A stretch of DNA of 7,285 nucleotides from an uncultured Clostridia bacterium (GCA_947628195.1 CANQZB010000048.1:1-7285), one strand, 5' to 3'. Positions 1 to 5,195 are shown, counted from the first letter of the stretch. A program made the numbers and translations. The notes: generated by a model not told the origin, from the letters alone.

Positions 1-245
1 GTTTCCCCCTCGCTTGCCAGCCTAACATTGCCTATAATTAAACCATCCGCTCTGCCCGGTGCGCCAGTTGGACCCGTTGCGCCGGTTGGGCCGGTTGTAC
101 CGGCTTTATTAAGCGTGGAAGCAATAACAAAATCATAAAACCGTGCGCCGTTCTGCACAAGCGAATGTTTAGTTGGCAAATTGGTTGGGCAGGGCTTTCT
201 TTTATTGCAAAAACATCCATGTAAAAAGCTAAAATTACCTAGCAT
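1..245 (-). CDS. Collagen-like Gly-X-Y repeat protein, N-terminal part (3' end outside window)
   Basis: An open frame on the minus strand starts with ATG at 245-243, five bases after an AAAGGAG ribosome binding site, and stays open for 81 codons to the window edge, so the C-terminus is missing. The N-terminal half has no Gly-X-Y pattern and carries clustered cysteines (CFC at residues 11-13 and C19). It is followed by FYDFVIASTLNKA and then the collagen-type run GTTGPTGATGPTGAPG, after which it continues GRADGLIIGNVRLA. Bacterial collagen-like proteins of this type are usually surface, exosporium or phage-tail proteins; the sequence does not decide which. No signal peptide is evident. The gene is transcribed divergently from the lipoprotein at 451. 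No convincing promoter was found in the spacer. I am confident that it is coding and collagen-like, but not of its role. Confidence 0.75.
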   Translation of the reverse strand, partial: MLGNFSFLHGCFCNKRKPCPTNLPTKHSLVQNGARFYDFVIASTLNKAGTTGPTGATGPTGAPGRADGLIIGNVRLASEGE

Positions 246-383
246 AATTTCTCCTTTGTTTATCCATTTTATGAAAAGTTTTGCATTAAAGTTAATAGGG
301 GCGCGCAAAAGGGCAAAATTAAAAAATTTTACAAAATTTGCTAATTTGTTTGCTTATAAGGAATTAATGTTTTAAAATGTTAA

Positions 384-412
384 TTGGATGGAATAAATAC
401 TTTATTTATACG
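384..412 (+). promoter_or_regulatory. Candidate promoter of the lipoprotein gene
   Basis: TTGGAT (384-389) and TATACG (407-412) are separated by 17 bases, about 40 bases upstream of the ATG at 451. Both boxes match the consensus only partly. The divergent spacer 246-450 is otherwise very A/T-rich and shows nothing else I can name. Confidence 0.3.
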
Positions 413-450
413 CCATACTAACGGTAAGGATAAATTAATAAGGAGGGAAA

Positions 451-1803
451 ATGAAAAAAATATTATCCATTATTGCGTGCTTGGCACTTGTGATGGTTGG
501 CGGATTAGCATTTTCGGCATGCGGAGAAACTAAAAAAACAACAACCGAAGTTTCTAACTTTAACGAATTGAAACTGGCAGTTGAAAAGGGCGGAAGTGTT
601 AAACTTAAAGACCATATTACGTTGGAATCCACACTTACAACAACTAAGAATGTGGACCTTAACCTTAACGGTTACAAAATTGATGAAGATTACACTTGGA
701 ACACTTCTAACGAAAGCAAAGCCATTACAATGTTCCAAATTAACGGCGGAACACTAACAATAAGTGGCAATGGCACTGTTGAGAGTGATGACCTTTATTT
801 ATTTAATGTTGGAAGGAGTGTTACTCCTGGCATTACAACCGGAAATTTGGAAATTTTTAACGGTACATTTAAAGGCACTGGCACAAACAAAACACTTGTT
901 CAAGTTGCAAAAGGCAAAGCAGAAATTAGTGGCGGATATTATGAACTTGCGCAAGCAGATGCAAAATATATGCTTAACTTAATTGACGAATCTGGCCTTG
1001 CAAACACTGCTGAAATTGTAATTACGGGCGGAAGGTTTAAAGGCTTTAACCCAAGCGCAGTAACTTGCGAGCCTGCTAACGGAAAAACCTCTTTTGTGGC
1101 AGACGGCTACGAAGCAAGAGCCGGCAAAGGCGAAAACGAAAATGTTTACACCGTTGCTGAAACTCCAACCTTGGTGCAGGATTTTGCTAGTTTGCAAACC
1201 GCAGTGGCAAACGGCGGGCAAATAAGGCTTGAAGCAAGTTTTGCCGTTACTGGCACACTTAAAGTTAACAAAACCGTTGTTCTTGACCTTAACGGGCATA
1301 AAATAACCGAAACTGGCTTGTTCCACTTTACCGAACAGGGCGCAAGCACCAACGTGTTTGCCTTGTTCACTGTTGATGGCGGAAGTTTAACTGTTACTGA
1401 CAGCAGTTTGGGCGAAGTTGGCGGAATTGAAACAACAGATTTATATGTGTTTAACATTGTTAACGCTGGCGTGCTTACAATAGAAAACGGAAGTTTTAAA
1501 ATAACTGGCACAGAAGCTGAAAAAGCAGTTGACACAATTGTTCAAGTTGTTTCTGGCTCGGCTTACATTAAGGGCGGAAAATTTGAAATTGCCTTAGAAA
1601 ACAAAACTTATATGCTTAACTTGTTAGACGATGGCGCACGTGAAAGCGCATGCGCAATTGAAGTTACTGGTGGCACATTTGTTGGCTACAACCCTGCCGA
1701 AATTTCAAGCGAACCAGAAGAACTTGAAATTACAACCTTTGTTGTTGACGGATATGTTTCTAACGAAGATGCAGGCAGTTGGACAGTTTCTGCCGAAGAA
1801 TAA
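451..1803 (+). CDS. Surface lipoprotein with two tandem beta-solenoid-like domains
   Basis: The 450-residue protein starts after an AAGGAGGG ribosome binding site. Residues 1-23 form a lipoprotein signal peptide (MKK, hydrophobic core, lipobox FSAC), with Cys24 as the lipidated residue, so the protein should be anchored on the outer face of the membrane. The rest is an internal duplication of about 208 residues: domain 1 from about residue 36 and domain 2 from about 244. Matching landmarks in order are LDLNG (LNLNG in copy 1), GGTLTISG/GGSLTVTD, DLYLFN/DLYVFN, LEIFNGTFKG/LTIENGSFKI, AEISGGYYEL/AYIKGGKFEI, YMLNLIDE/YMLNLLDD, ITGGRFKGFNPS/VTGGTFVGYNPA and FVADGY/FVVDGY. Repeated short strands ending in G/N-rich turns suggest a right-handed parallel beta-helix, a fold seen in adhesins, glycan-binding proteins and phage spikes. 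No catalytic residues are recognisable. It is followed by its own terminator, so it is probably monocistronic. The binding target is unknown. Confidence 0.85.
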   Translation: MKKILSIIACLALVMVGGLAFSACGETKKTTTEVSNFNELKLAVEKGGSVKLKDHITLESTLTTTKNVDLNLNGYKIDEDYTWNTSNESKAITMFQINGGTLTISGNGTVESDDLYLFNVGRSVTPGITTGNLEIFNGTFKGTGTNKTLVQVAKGKAEISGGYYELAQADAKYMLNLIDESGLANTAEIVITGGRFKGFNPSAVTCEPANGKTSFVADGYEARAGKGENENVYTVAETPTLVQDFASLQTAVANGGQIRLEASFAVTGTLKVNKTVVLDLNGHKITETGLFHFTEQGASTNVFALFTVDGGSLTVTDSSLGEVGGIETTDLYVFNIVNAGVLTIENGSFKITGTEAEKAVDTIVQVVSGSAYIKGGKFEIALENKTYMLNLLDDGARESACAIEVTGGTFVGYNPAEISSEPEELEITTFVVDGYVSNEDAGSWTVSAEE

Positions 1804-1810
1804 ATTAAAC

Positions 1811-1839
1811 AAAAAATCGCACTTTTCTGCGATTTTTTT
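1811..1839 (+). terminator. Rho-independent terminator of the lipoprotein gene
   Basis: An 11-bp perfect stem (1811-1821 with 1828-1838; AAAAAATCGCA/TGCGATTTTTT) has a 6-base loop and ends in a run of seven T, eight bases after the stop codon. Confidence 0.85.
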
Positions 1840-1840
1840 A

Positions 1841-1869
1841 TTTACAAACATCTTTTTTTGTGATATAAT
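1841..1869 (+). promoter_or_regulatory. Promoter of the HAD phosphatase gene
   Basis: TTTACA (1841-1846), a 17-base spacer and TATAAT (1864-1869), with an extended -10 TG at 1861-1862. It begins directly after the T-run of the preceding terminator and is a near-consensus vegetative promoter. Confidence 0.85.
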
Positions 1870-1932
1870 AAAAACATAAAGAAAGCAAAGCCTAAAATTT
1901 TGTTTACTTATTCGCTTTCAAAAGGAGTTAAA

Positions 1933-2619
1933 ATGATTAAAAATATAGTTTTAGACATTGATGGCGTTGTTATTAACCCAGATAAAAATATAAAGCTTAA
2001 CGATATTTTGCCCGCAAATTTAAAAAAGAAATACGCAAACAGATTTAACGGCGTTACAATTTGTGAATATGGCAAACTGTGTGATGACCTTGGCAAAATT
2101 GACCTTTTTGATGCCGGCAAAATTGATTACGAAACTTATTTAAAAAACGTTTGGCAGAACGGAAGCGAGGCAGGGCTTGTTAGGGTTAGAGAGGAAGAAG
2201 TTGAAGTTGTTAACGAACTTTATGCATATGTTAAAGCCAATTTAAAAAATTGGGTTGTGCCCGAAGCTAAAAAGTTAATAGAAGATTTAGTTAAAGAGGG
2301 TTACAATGTTTACATTTTTTCCAACGTAAACCAATATTTGTTGCCAGAGTGGAAAAAACTTGTTAACAAAAAATATATTTCTGGCGCAATTTACTCTTGC
2401 GAAATTGGCCTAACCAAGCCTAATGTTGAAGCTTACAAAAAGGCACTAAAAACCTGGAAAATTAAAGCGGAAGAAACTCTGTTTGTTGACGATAGAGAAA
2501 AAAATCTTGCACCGTTCACGCGCTTAATGGGTTACACATTTTTGTTTAACGCCAGTGATGCGCAAAACGAATGCGCCCGCTTAACCGACTATATTACAAA
2601 AATAAACCGCGTTGGCTAA
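1933..2619 (+). CDS. HAD-superfamily phosphatase (YihX/epoxide-hydrolase-like type IA)
   Basis: The 228-residue length fits the HAD-IA family. Motif I is VLDIDG (nucleophile Asp8, acid/base Asp10), motif II is FSN (Ser130), motif III is the Lys of GLTKPN (Lys162), and motif IV is VDD (Asp186/Asp187) for Mg2+. The helical insert between motif I and motif II (about residues 15-100) is the usual C1 cap that selects the substrate. The family hydrolyses small phosphate esters such as sugar phosphates or nucleotides; the substrate here cannot be read from the sequence. The frame is open upstream to a TTG at 1900, but ATG 1933 is chosen because AAAGGAG (1921-1927) lies five bases before it and the protein then opens directly with the motif I strand. 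It has its own promoter and terminator, and the protein is probably cytoplasmic. Confidence 0.88.
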   Translation: MIKNIVLDIDGVVINPDKNIKLNDILPANLKKKYANRFNGVTICEYGKLCDDLGKIDLFDAGKIDYETYLKNVWQNGSEAGLVRVREEEVEVVNELYAYVKANLKNWVVPEAKKLIEDLVKEGYNVYIFSNVNQYLLPEWKKLVNKKYISGAIYSCEIGLTKPNVEAYKKALKTWKIKAEETLFVDDREKNLAPFTRLMGYTFLFNASDAQNECARLTDYITKINRVG

Positions 2620-2625
2620 CGCGTT

Positions 2626-2658
2626 AAAGTAAAGGTTAAAATTCCTTTACTTTTTTTT
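2626..2658 (+). terminator. Rho-independent terminator of the HAD gene
   Basis: A 10-bp perfect stem AAAGTAAAGG/CCTTTACTTT (2626-2635 with 2644-2653) with an 8-base loop runs into eight T. A second small hairpin just upstream, CGCGTT-GGCT-AACGCG (2608-2623), spans the stop codon. Confidence 0.8.
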
Positions 2659-2674
2659 AAAATTTTTGCATAAT
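2646..2674 (+). promoter_or_regulatory. Candidate promoter of the FakA-middle-domain gene
   Basis: TTTACT (2646-2651) and CATAAT (2669-2674) have a 17-base spacer. The -35 lies inside the right arm of the preceding terminator. Both boxes are one or two bases off consensus. Confidence 0.4.
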
Positions 2675-2682
2675 GTAAATAA

Positions 2683-2710
2683 GCCCATAATAAACTTTAG
2701 GTTTATGGGC
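2683..2710 (+). other. Leader hairpin without T-run
   Basis: GCCCATA (2683-2689) pairs with TATGGGC (2704-2710), continued by AAC/GTT after a 3-base bulge. It lies in the likely 5' leader of the gene at 2776. There is no T-tract, so it is not an intrinsic terminator. I do not recognise it as a known riboswitch. Confidence 0.4.
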
Positions 2711-2775
2711 GGGTTTGCCTGCTTAAAAATTGCACGTTTTGCTTATTGTTTTATTGGCAAATTTAAAAGGACATT

Positions 2776-3042
2776 ATGATAGAATTTAGATACGATACCC
2801 AACTTCTTATTGAGGGTAAAAATTTAAGTGAAGACAAAATTAGAGATTATTTTTTAAACAATTTTAAAGGCGATTGCCTAATTGCGGTTGGCGATGGACT
2901 TGGCGACAACAGCGAAACCATTAAAATCCATTTCCATACAAACGAGCCGTGGGACGTGCTTAAATATTGTTCCACATTAGGCGAAATTTGTGACATTGTG
3001 GTTGAGGACATGGACCGTCAATCCAGAGGATTGAAGGGGTAG
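2776..3042 (+). CDS. Stand-alone FakA middle-domain-like small protein
   Basis: This 88-residue protein follows an AAAAGGA ribosome binding site. It resembles the middle domain of fatty acid kinase FakA (formerly YloV/DAK2-type proteins): an FxYxTQLLIEG strand, LSEDKIRDYF helix, GDCLIAVGDG, the signature KIHFHTNEPWDVLKYC (His52 and His54), and LGEICDIVVEDMDRQ. In full FakA this domain lies between the N-terminal DAK2 kinase domain and a C-terminal domain; here both partners are absent, so it cannot be a kinase itself. From memory, FakA's middle domain binds a metal through one Cys in its YCTE strand and the two His of HxH. Here the HxH is kept but the Cys position is Asp7 (FRYDTQ), so any metal site is altered. 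It may be a regulator, an adaptor or a relic. Its last 16 codons recur downstream in recoded form. The family call is from remembered motifs. Confidence 0.75.
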   Translation: MIEFRYDTQLLIEGKNLSEDKIRDYFLNNFKGDCLIAVGDGLGDNSETIKIHFHTNEPWDVLKYCSTLGEICDIVVEDMDRQSRGLKG

Positions 3043-3108
3043 CATGCCCGAAACCACAACACTTAACTTTAGTTAAGATATCGTTGTGGAAGATATGGAT
3101 AGGCAGTC
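3006..3108 (+). repeat. 103-bp perfect direct repeat, copy A
   Basis: Identical over 103 bases to 3251-3353 (offset 245). It begins inside the tail of the gene (third base of codon 77, then codons for DMDRQSRGLKG and TAG), crosses a 34-base spacer and ends in the middle of the Ser codon of a recoded second tail. Both boundaries are sharp. The spacer has a hairpin CTTAAC-TTTA-GTTAAG (3062-3077) nested in CCACAAC/GTTGTGG (3054-3060 with 3083-3089). Confidence 0.95.
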
Positions 3109-3127
3109 TAGGGGACTGAAAGGCTAA
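3077..3127 (+). pseudogene. Recoded copy of the gene's 3' end (16 codons plus TAA)
   Basis: Reads DIVVEDMDRQSRGLKG-stop, identical in protein to codons 73-88 of the gene at 2776. It differs at about 16 of 51 bases, all synonymous; only Met and one Gly codon are unchanged. The codon directly before it in this frame is TAA and there is no start or ribosome binding site, so it is not expected to be translated. GTTGTGGAAGAT at its 5' end (3083-3094) pairs perfectly with ATCTTCCACAAC (3127-3138) just after its stop. Confidence 0.85.
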
Positions 3128-3138
3128 TCTTCCACAAC

Positions 3139-3250
3139 ACTAGGGCCCCCACAAAACAATTTATTGTTTTGAAGGGGAAAGGAGCAATAAAGCCTAGGCT
3201 TATGTTTGTGAGAGAAGCGAACAAACTAGCAAAGGCGCGAATTGCGACGT
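3139..3250 (+). other. Non-coding spacer rich in hairpins between the two repeat copies
   Basis: No supported gene. It holds CAAAACAAT-TT-ATTGTTTTG (about 3152-3171) flanked by CCCC and GGGG, a 12-base palindrome AAGCCTAGGCTT (3190-3201), and GTTTGT/ACAAAC (about 3204-3226) around GAGAGAAGCGA, which resembles the GCGAGCGAAGCG core of the nearby REP-like repeats. A frame open from 3198 leads into the third tail copy, but it has no start or ribosome binding site. Confidence 0.6.
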
Positions 3251-3353
3251 GGACATGGACCGTCAATCCAGAGGATTGAAGGGGTAGCATGCCCGAAACC
3301 ACAACACTTAACTTTAGTTAAGATATCGTTGTGGAAGATATGGATAGGCAGTC
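3251..3353 (+). repeat. 103-bp perfect direct repeat, copy B
   Basis: Exact second copy of 3006-3108. The left flank (GCGACGT) and the right flank (CGAGAGGTTTG) both differ from those of copy A, so only the 103 bases are shared. Confidence 0.95.
3252..3287 (+). pseudogene. Third tail copy (DMDRQSRGLKG plus TAG)
   Basis: Same bases as the gene's own tail because it lies in repeat copy B. The frame continues upstream as SKGANCDV rather than EICDIVVE, so the copy sits on a foreign left flank. There is no start codon with a ribosome binding site. Confidence 0.7.
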
Positions 3354-3372
3354 GAGAGGTTTGAAAGGTTGA
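3322..3372 (+). pseudogene. Fourth tail copy, second recoded version (TGA stop)
   Basis: Reads DIVVEDMDRQSRGLKG-stop again. The first part is shared with 3077-3108. From the Ser codon on it uses a third codon set (TCG AGA GGT TTG AAA GGT TGA) with no amino acid change. The TGA overlaps the first bases of the adjacent REP-like repeat (GAGATTACC). Not expected to be translated. Confidence 0.85.
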
Positions 3373-3414
3373 GATTACCACGCGATTTCCATAGTGGAAA
3401 TCTCTCGTAATGAC
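3371..3414 (-). repeat. REP-like palindromic repeat unit
   Basis: Read on the minus strand it has head GTCATTACGA, a 23-base hairpin core (GATTTCCA/TGGAAATC, loop of 3) and tail GTGGTAATCTC. The head, the tail and the core length match 5198-5241 exactly, but the core sequence is different. It forms an inverted pair with the unit at 3436. Confidence 0.75.
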
Positions 3415-3435
3415 ATTTAATCAAAACGTCTTCTT

Positions 3436-3471
3436 GTCATTGCGAGCGAAGCGTGGCAAAAGCCAATCCCC
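3436..3471 (+). repeat. REP-like repeat unit, second member of the pair
   Basis: Starts GTCATTGCGAGCGAAGCG, an 18-base exact match to the minus strand of 5259-5276, and ends with GTGGCAAAAGCCAATCCC. Repeats of the type GTCATTGCGAGCGAAGCG...CAATC are widespread intergenic elements in many bacterial genomes. Confidence 0.7.
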
Positions 3472-3510
3472 AATCAACTTAAAATTTAATAATTTGTTGT
3501 GTTTTGTGTA

Positions 3511-3538
3511 TTGACAAAACTTTTTTTGTTGATATAAT
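3511..3538 (+). promoter_or_regulatory. Promoter of the HD-domain gene
   Basis: Consensus TTGACA (3511-3516), a 16-base spacer and consensus TATAAT (3533-3538), with extended -10 TG at 3530-3531; about 50 bases upstream of the start codon. Confidence 0.88.
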
Positions 3539-3588
3539 ATAACAAATTATTGCAAATGACTTTTGGCGTTTGCTAAAAAGGTGGCGCT

Positions 3589-4329
3589 ATGAATTTAATT
3601 TGTAAACTTCTGTTTAAATTTAAACGGCAAAGCAAATCTAATTTAGATTACAGCAAGGTGCTTAAATATGCCAAGAAAAAACACAAAGGCCAGTTAAGGA
3701 AAGACGGCAAAACTCCATACATTCAGCACCCTATTGCTGCTGCGGAAATTATACGCGAATTTGTTAATAAATATGGCAGAGAGGAAGATGTTGAACTGCT
3801 TCCCGAACTTATTGCCGCCGCCCTTCTGCACGACACTATTGAAGATACCTACGTCTGCCCCAAAATTTTGGAAAAGCGCTTTGGCGTGTTGGTTGCCGGG
3901 CTGGTGCAAGATGTTACAACAGTGAATTACGACAAAAACGAAAAAGGCAAAGATAGATACCTTGCCGAAAAAATGCTTGCCATGAGTGATTACGCCCTTA
4001 TTTTAAAGTTGGCGGATAGGCTTGCAAACATTAGGGATAGCGAACAACTAACTTTGGAAGAAAAGTTTAAGTTAAGGCGCGGAACGGAAAATATTTTAAA
4101 ATATGTTGAAGATAGAAGGTCCAGTTATTTTAGCGAATTGCAAATAAAACTTTTTGAAACGGTTTGGGAAGACCTTAACACCTACATTCCTTACAAAATT
4201 TTTGTTGGCACCAAGTTTGAAGAGGCAGTTTTTAACAACATTAGTTACATAAACATAAATCCAGAAACCTGGCACGAAGGCTTTGCGTATCCTCACGGCG
4301 CAATTTGGCAAGAAAATTGCCAAAAATAA
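3589..4329 (+). CDS. Stand-alone HD-domain (p)ppGpp hydrolase-type protein (MESH1/SpoT-hydrolase-like)
   Basis: This 246-residue protein starts at ATG 3589 after AAAAGGTGG. It has the pattern of the RelA/SpoT hydrolase domain: KGQLRKDGKTPYIQHP (Arg37, His47), ALLHDTIEDT (His81-Asp82 and Glu85-Asp86), and LKLADRLANIRD (Asp143, Asn147). These are the metal-binding and catalytic positions of enzymes that remove the 3'-diphosphate from ppGpp, lowering the stringent-response alarmone. No synthetase domain (RelA_SYN), TGS or ACT domain follows, so it is a small single-function protein. About 70 C-terminal residues after the HD core (from EDRRSSYF) are not typical, and I do not recognise them. Other HD-4 family substrates, such as NADPH for MESH1, cannot be excluded. 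It has its own strong promoter. Cytoplasmic. Confidence 0.85.
   Translation: MNLICKLLFKFKRQSKSNLDYSKVLKYAKKKHKGQLRKDGKTPYIQHPIAAAEIIREFVNKYGREEDVELLPELIAAALLHDTIEDTYVCPKILEKRFGVLVAGLVQDVTTVNYDKNEKGKDRYLAEKMLAMSDYALILKLADRLANIRDSEQLTLEEKFKLRRGTENILKYVEDRRSSYFSELQIKLFETVWEDLNTYIPYKIFVGTKFEEAVFNNISYININPETWHEGFAYPHGAIWQENCQK
4304..4324 (+). other. Hairpin at the end of the HD gene
   Basis: TTTGGCAA/TTGCCAAA (4304-4311 with 4317-4324), loop GAAAA, lies in the last codons just before the TAA. The nearest T-run (ATTTTTTG, from about 4334) is some ten bases further on, so terminator function is only possible. The A/T-rich spacer 4330-4412 shows nothing else I can support. Confidence 0.4.
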
Positions 4330-4412
4330 CGGAATTTTTTGTAATTTGCATTAAAATTTGGGCTAAAAAGCAAAAAAAATCACAACTTTTGGCAAATTTT
4401 GCAAAAAAATAG

Positions 4413-4441
4413 TTGACAAATAGAATTTTGTGTTATATAAT
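4413..4441 (+). promoter_or_regulatory. Consensus promoter of a candidate small RNA
   Basis: TTGACA (4413-4418), 17-base spacer, TATAAT (4436-4441): a full consensus match. The next element downstream is a terminator, not a gene. Confidence 0.88.
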
Positions 4442-4447
4442 GAAGTC

Positions 4448-4564
4448 GTACAAAAGATGAAATTGCAAAATTCGTTCCTAAACATCCTAACGAATTTTAG
4501 CTTGAAAAACCCGCCTTTATACACATTTTACCCCTTAAAATTTGTGTTTTCAGCGGGTTTTTTT
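4448..4564 (+). ncRNA. Candidate small RNA, about 117 nt, two hairpins with C-rich loops
   Basis: The unit runs from just after a perfect promoter to an intrinsic terminator and contains no open frame with a ribosome binding site. Hairpin 1 is a 10-bp perfect stem AAAATTCGTT/AACGAATTTT (4467-4476 with 4489-4498) with a 12-base loop CCTAAACATCCT. Hairpin 2 is the terminator, with loop CCCCT. C-rich exposed loops are known in Gram-positive small RNAs that pair with Shine-Dalgarno sequences, so a trans-acting regulator is a reasonable inference. rpmH has its own promoter downstream, so this is less likely to be an rpmH leader. I do not recognise the RNA family. Confidence 0.65.
4506..4564 (+). 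terminator. Rho-independent terminator of the candidate small RNA
   Basis: AAAACCCGC (4506-4514) pairs with GCGGGTTTT (4553-4561). The interior also pairs: ACACA-TTTTA (4521-4530) with TAAAA-TT-TGTGT (4536-4547). It ends in seven T (4558-4564). Confidence 0.88.
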
Positions 4565-4603
4565 CATGTATTTTGGCAATTTTAAAAATTTAAAACAAAA
4601 ATA

Positions 4604-4632
4604 TTGACAAACCGCCTTTTTTTTGTTACAAT
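4604..4632 (+). promoter_or_regulatory. Promoter of the rpmH-rnpA-yidD-yidC unit
   Basis: TTGACA (4604-4609), 17-base spacer, TACAAT (4627-4632). The leader of about 70 bases before rpmH contains a small stem, AAGGGCAA/TTGCTCTT (about 4654-4671). No known riboswitch is recognised in it. Confidence 0.85.
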
Positions 4633-4711
4633 TTACTAGATTATTTATGTTTAAGGGCAAGTTTGCTCTTATTTAAATATCGTTTTCACTAATTTATTAA
4701 AAGGAGCAGTT

Positions 4712-4846
4712 ATGAAGCAAACTTATCAACCCAAGAAAAAACAACGCAGTAAAGTTCACGGCTTTAGGGCTAGAATGAAAACTTTATCTGGCAGAAAAGT
4801 GCTTAAAAGACGCAGAAATAAGGGTAAAAAAGAATTAACTAGATAG
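4712..4846 (+). CDS. rpmH: 50S ribosomal protein L34
   Basis: This 44-residue basic protein starts MKQTYQPKKKQRSKVHGFR and continues with RMKTLSGRKVLKRRRNKGKK, the standard L34 sequence and length. It is a small component of the large ribosomal subunit that contacts 23S rRNA. The start is set by AAAAGGAG about six bases upstream. Its stop codon TAG forms part of the TAGGAGG ribosome binding site of rnpA, so the two genes are tightly coupled. Position 3 is Gln where Arg is common, which is unremarkable. Confidence 0.98.
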   Translation: MKQTYQPKKKQRSKVHGFRARMKTLSGRKVLKRRRNKGKKELTR

Positions 4847-4854
4847 GAGGCGTT

Positions 4855-5193
4855 ATGCTTTCTAGCATCAATAGGCTTAAAAAGCGAAAGGAATTTAATT
4901 ACATTTACAAAAAGGGCGATGTTATTCACGCGCCGGACTTTATGGTGCATTATGTGCGCGCCTTTAAAAAATTTGCGCAAATTGGCATTTCTGTAAGCAA
5001 ACAAGTGGGCAATAGCGTGGTGCGAAGCCGTGTTAAACGCGTTATTAGTGAGGCTTGCAGGCTTAACATTCAGCACTTTGCCGTTAAAAATTATGTGTTT
5101 ACAGCAAAGCCTAGCATTGTGGGTAAAAAATCCACCGACATTGAGGCCCAACTTATTAAATTGCTAAAAAAGCACGCGCTTTATGTTGAATAA
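4855..5193 (+). CDS. rnpA: Ribonuclease P protein component
   Basis: This 112-residue protein begins eight bases after rpmH with an overlapping AGGAGG site. It is the protein subunit that helps the RNase P RNA bind and cleave the 5' leader of pre-tRNAs. Family landmarks: N-terminal RLKKRKEFNYIYKKG (the Phe and Tyr of the central cleft), IGISVSKQVGNSVVRSRVKR and VISEA. The RNR signature usually reads RNRxKRxxRE; here it is RSRVKRVISE, with Asn to Ser and the later Arg to Ser, while R57, R59, K61, R62 and E66 remain. The length is normal for the family. A REP-like repeat starts three bases after its stop. Confidence 0.96.
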   Translation: MLSSINRLKKRKEFNYIYKKGDVIHAPDFMVHYVRAFKKFAQIGISVSKQVGNSVVRSRVKRVISEACRLNIQHFAVKNYVFTAKPSIVGKKSTDIEAQLIKLLKKHALYVE

Positions 5194-5195
5194 TG

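Noticed and set aside
38..220. Minus-strand 60-residue open frame
   Set aside because: It is in a different frame from the collagen-like gene that covers the same bases from ATG 245; the Gly-X-Y periodicity and ribosome binding site support the other frame.
1900..1932. TTG start extending the HAD protein by 11 residues
   Set aside because: No ribosome binding site before it, and a clear AAAGGAG lies inside the extension, spaced correctly for ATG 1933.
3043..3250. Group II or group I intron
   Set aside because: No recognisable GTGYG start, domain V hairpin or intron-encoded protein; the stretch is too short.
3178..3279. Open frame reading KGAIKPRLMFVREANKLAK through the hairpin spacer
   Set aside because: No start with a properly spaced ribosome binding site, ends in the middle of the repeat, and this frame is not conserved in the recoded tail copies.
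3006..3372. CRISPR array or tandem satellite
   Set aside because: Only two identical units with one long unequal spacer, and the repeat ends lie in coding tails; no short regular repeats.
4330..4711. Replication origin next to rpmH
   Set aside because: A/T-rich and at the usual place, but no TTATCCACA-type DnaA boxes were found and dnaA is absent.
4756..5151. Minus-strand 131-residue open frame over rnpA
   Set aside because: Shadow of rpmH and rnpA, which are certain.
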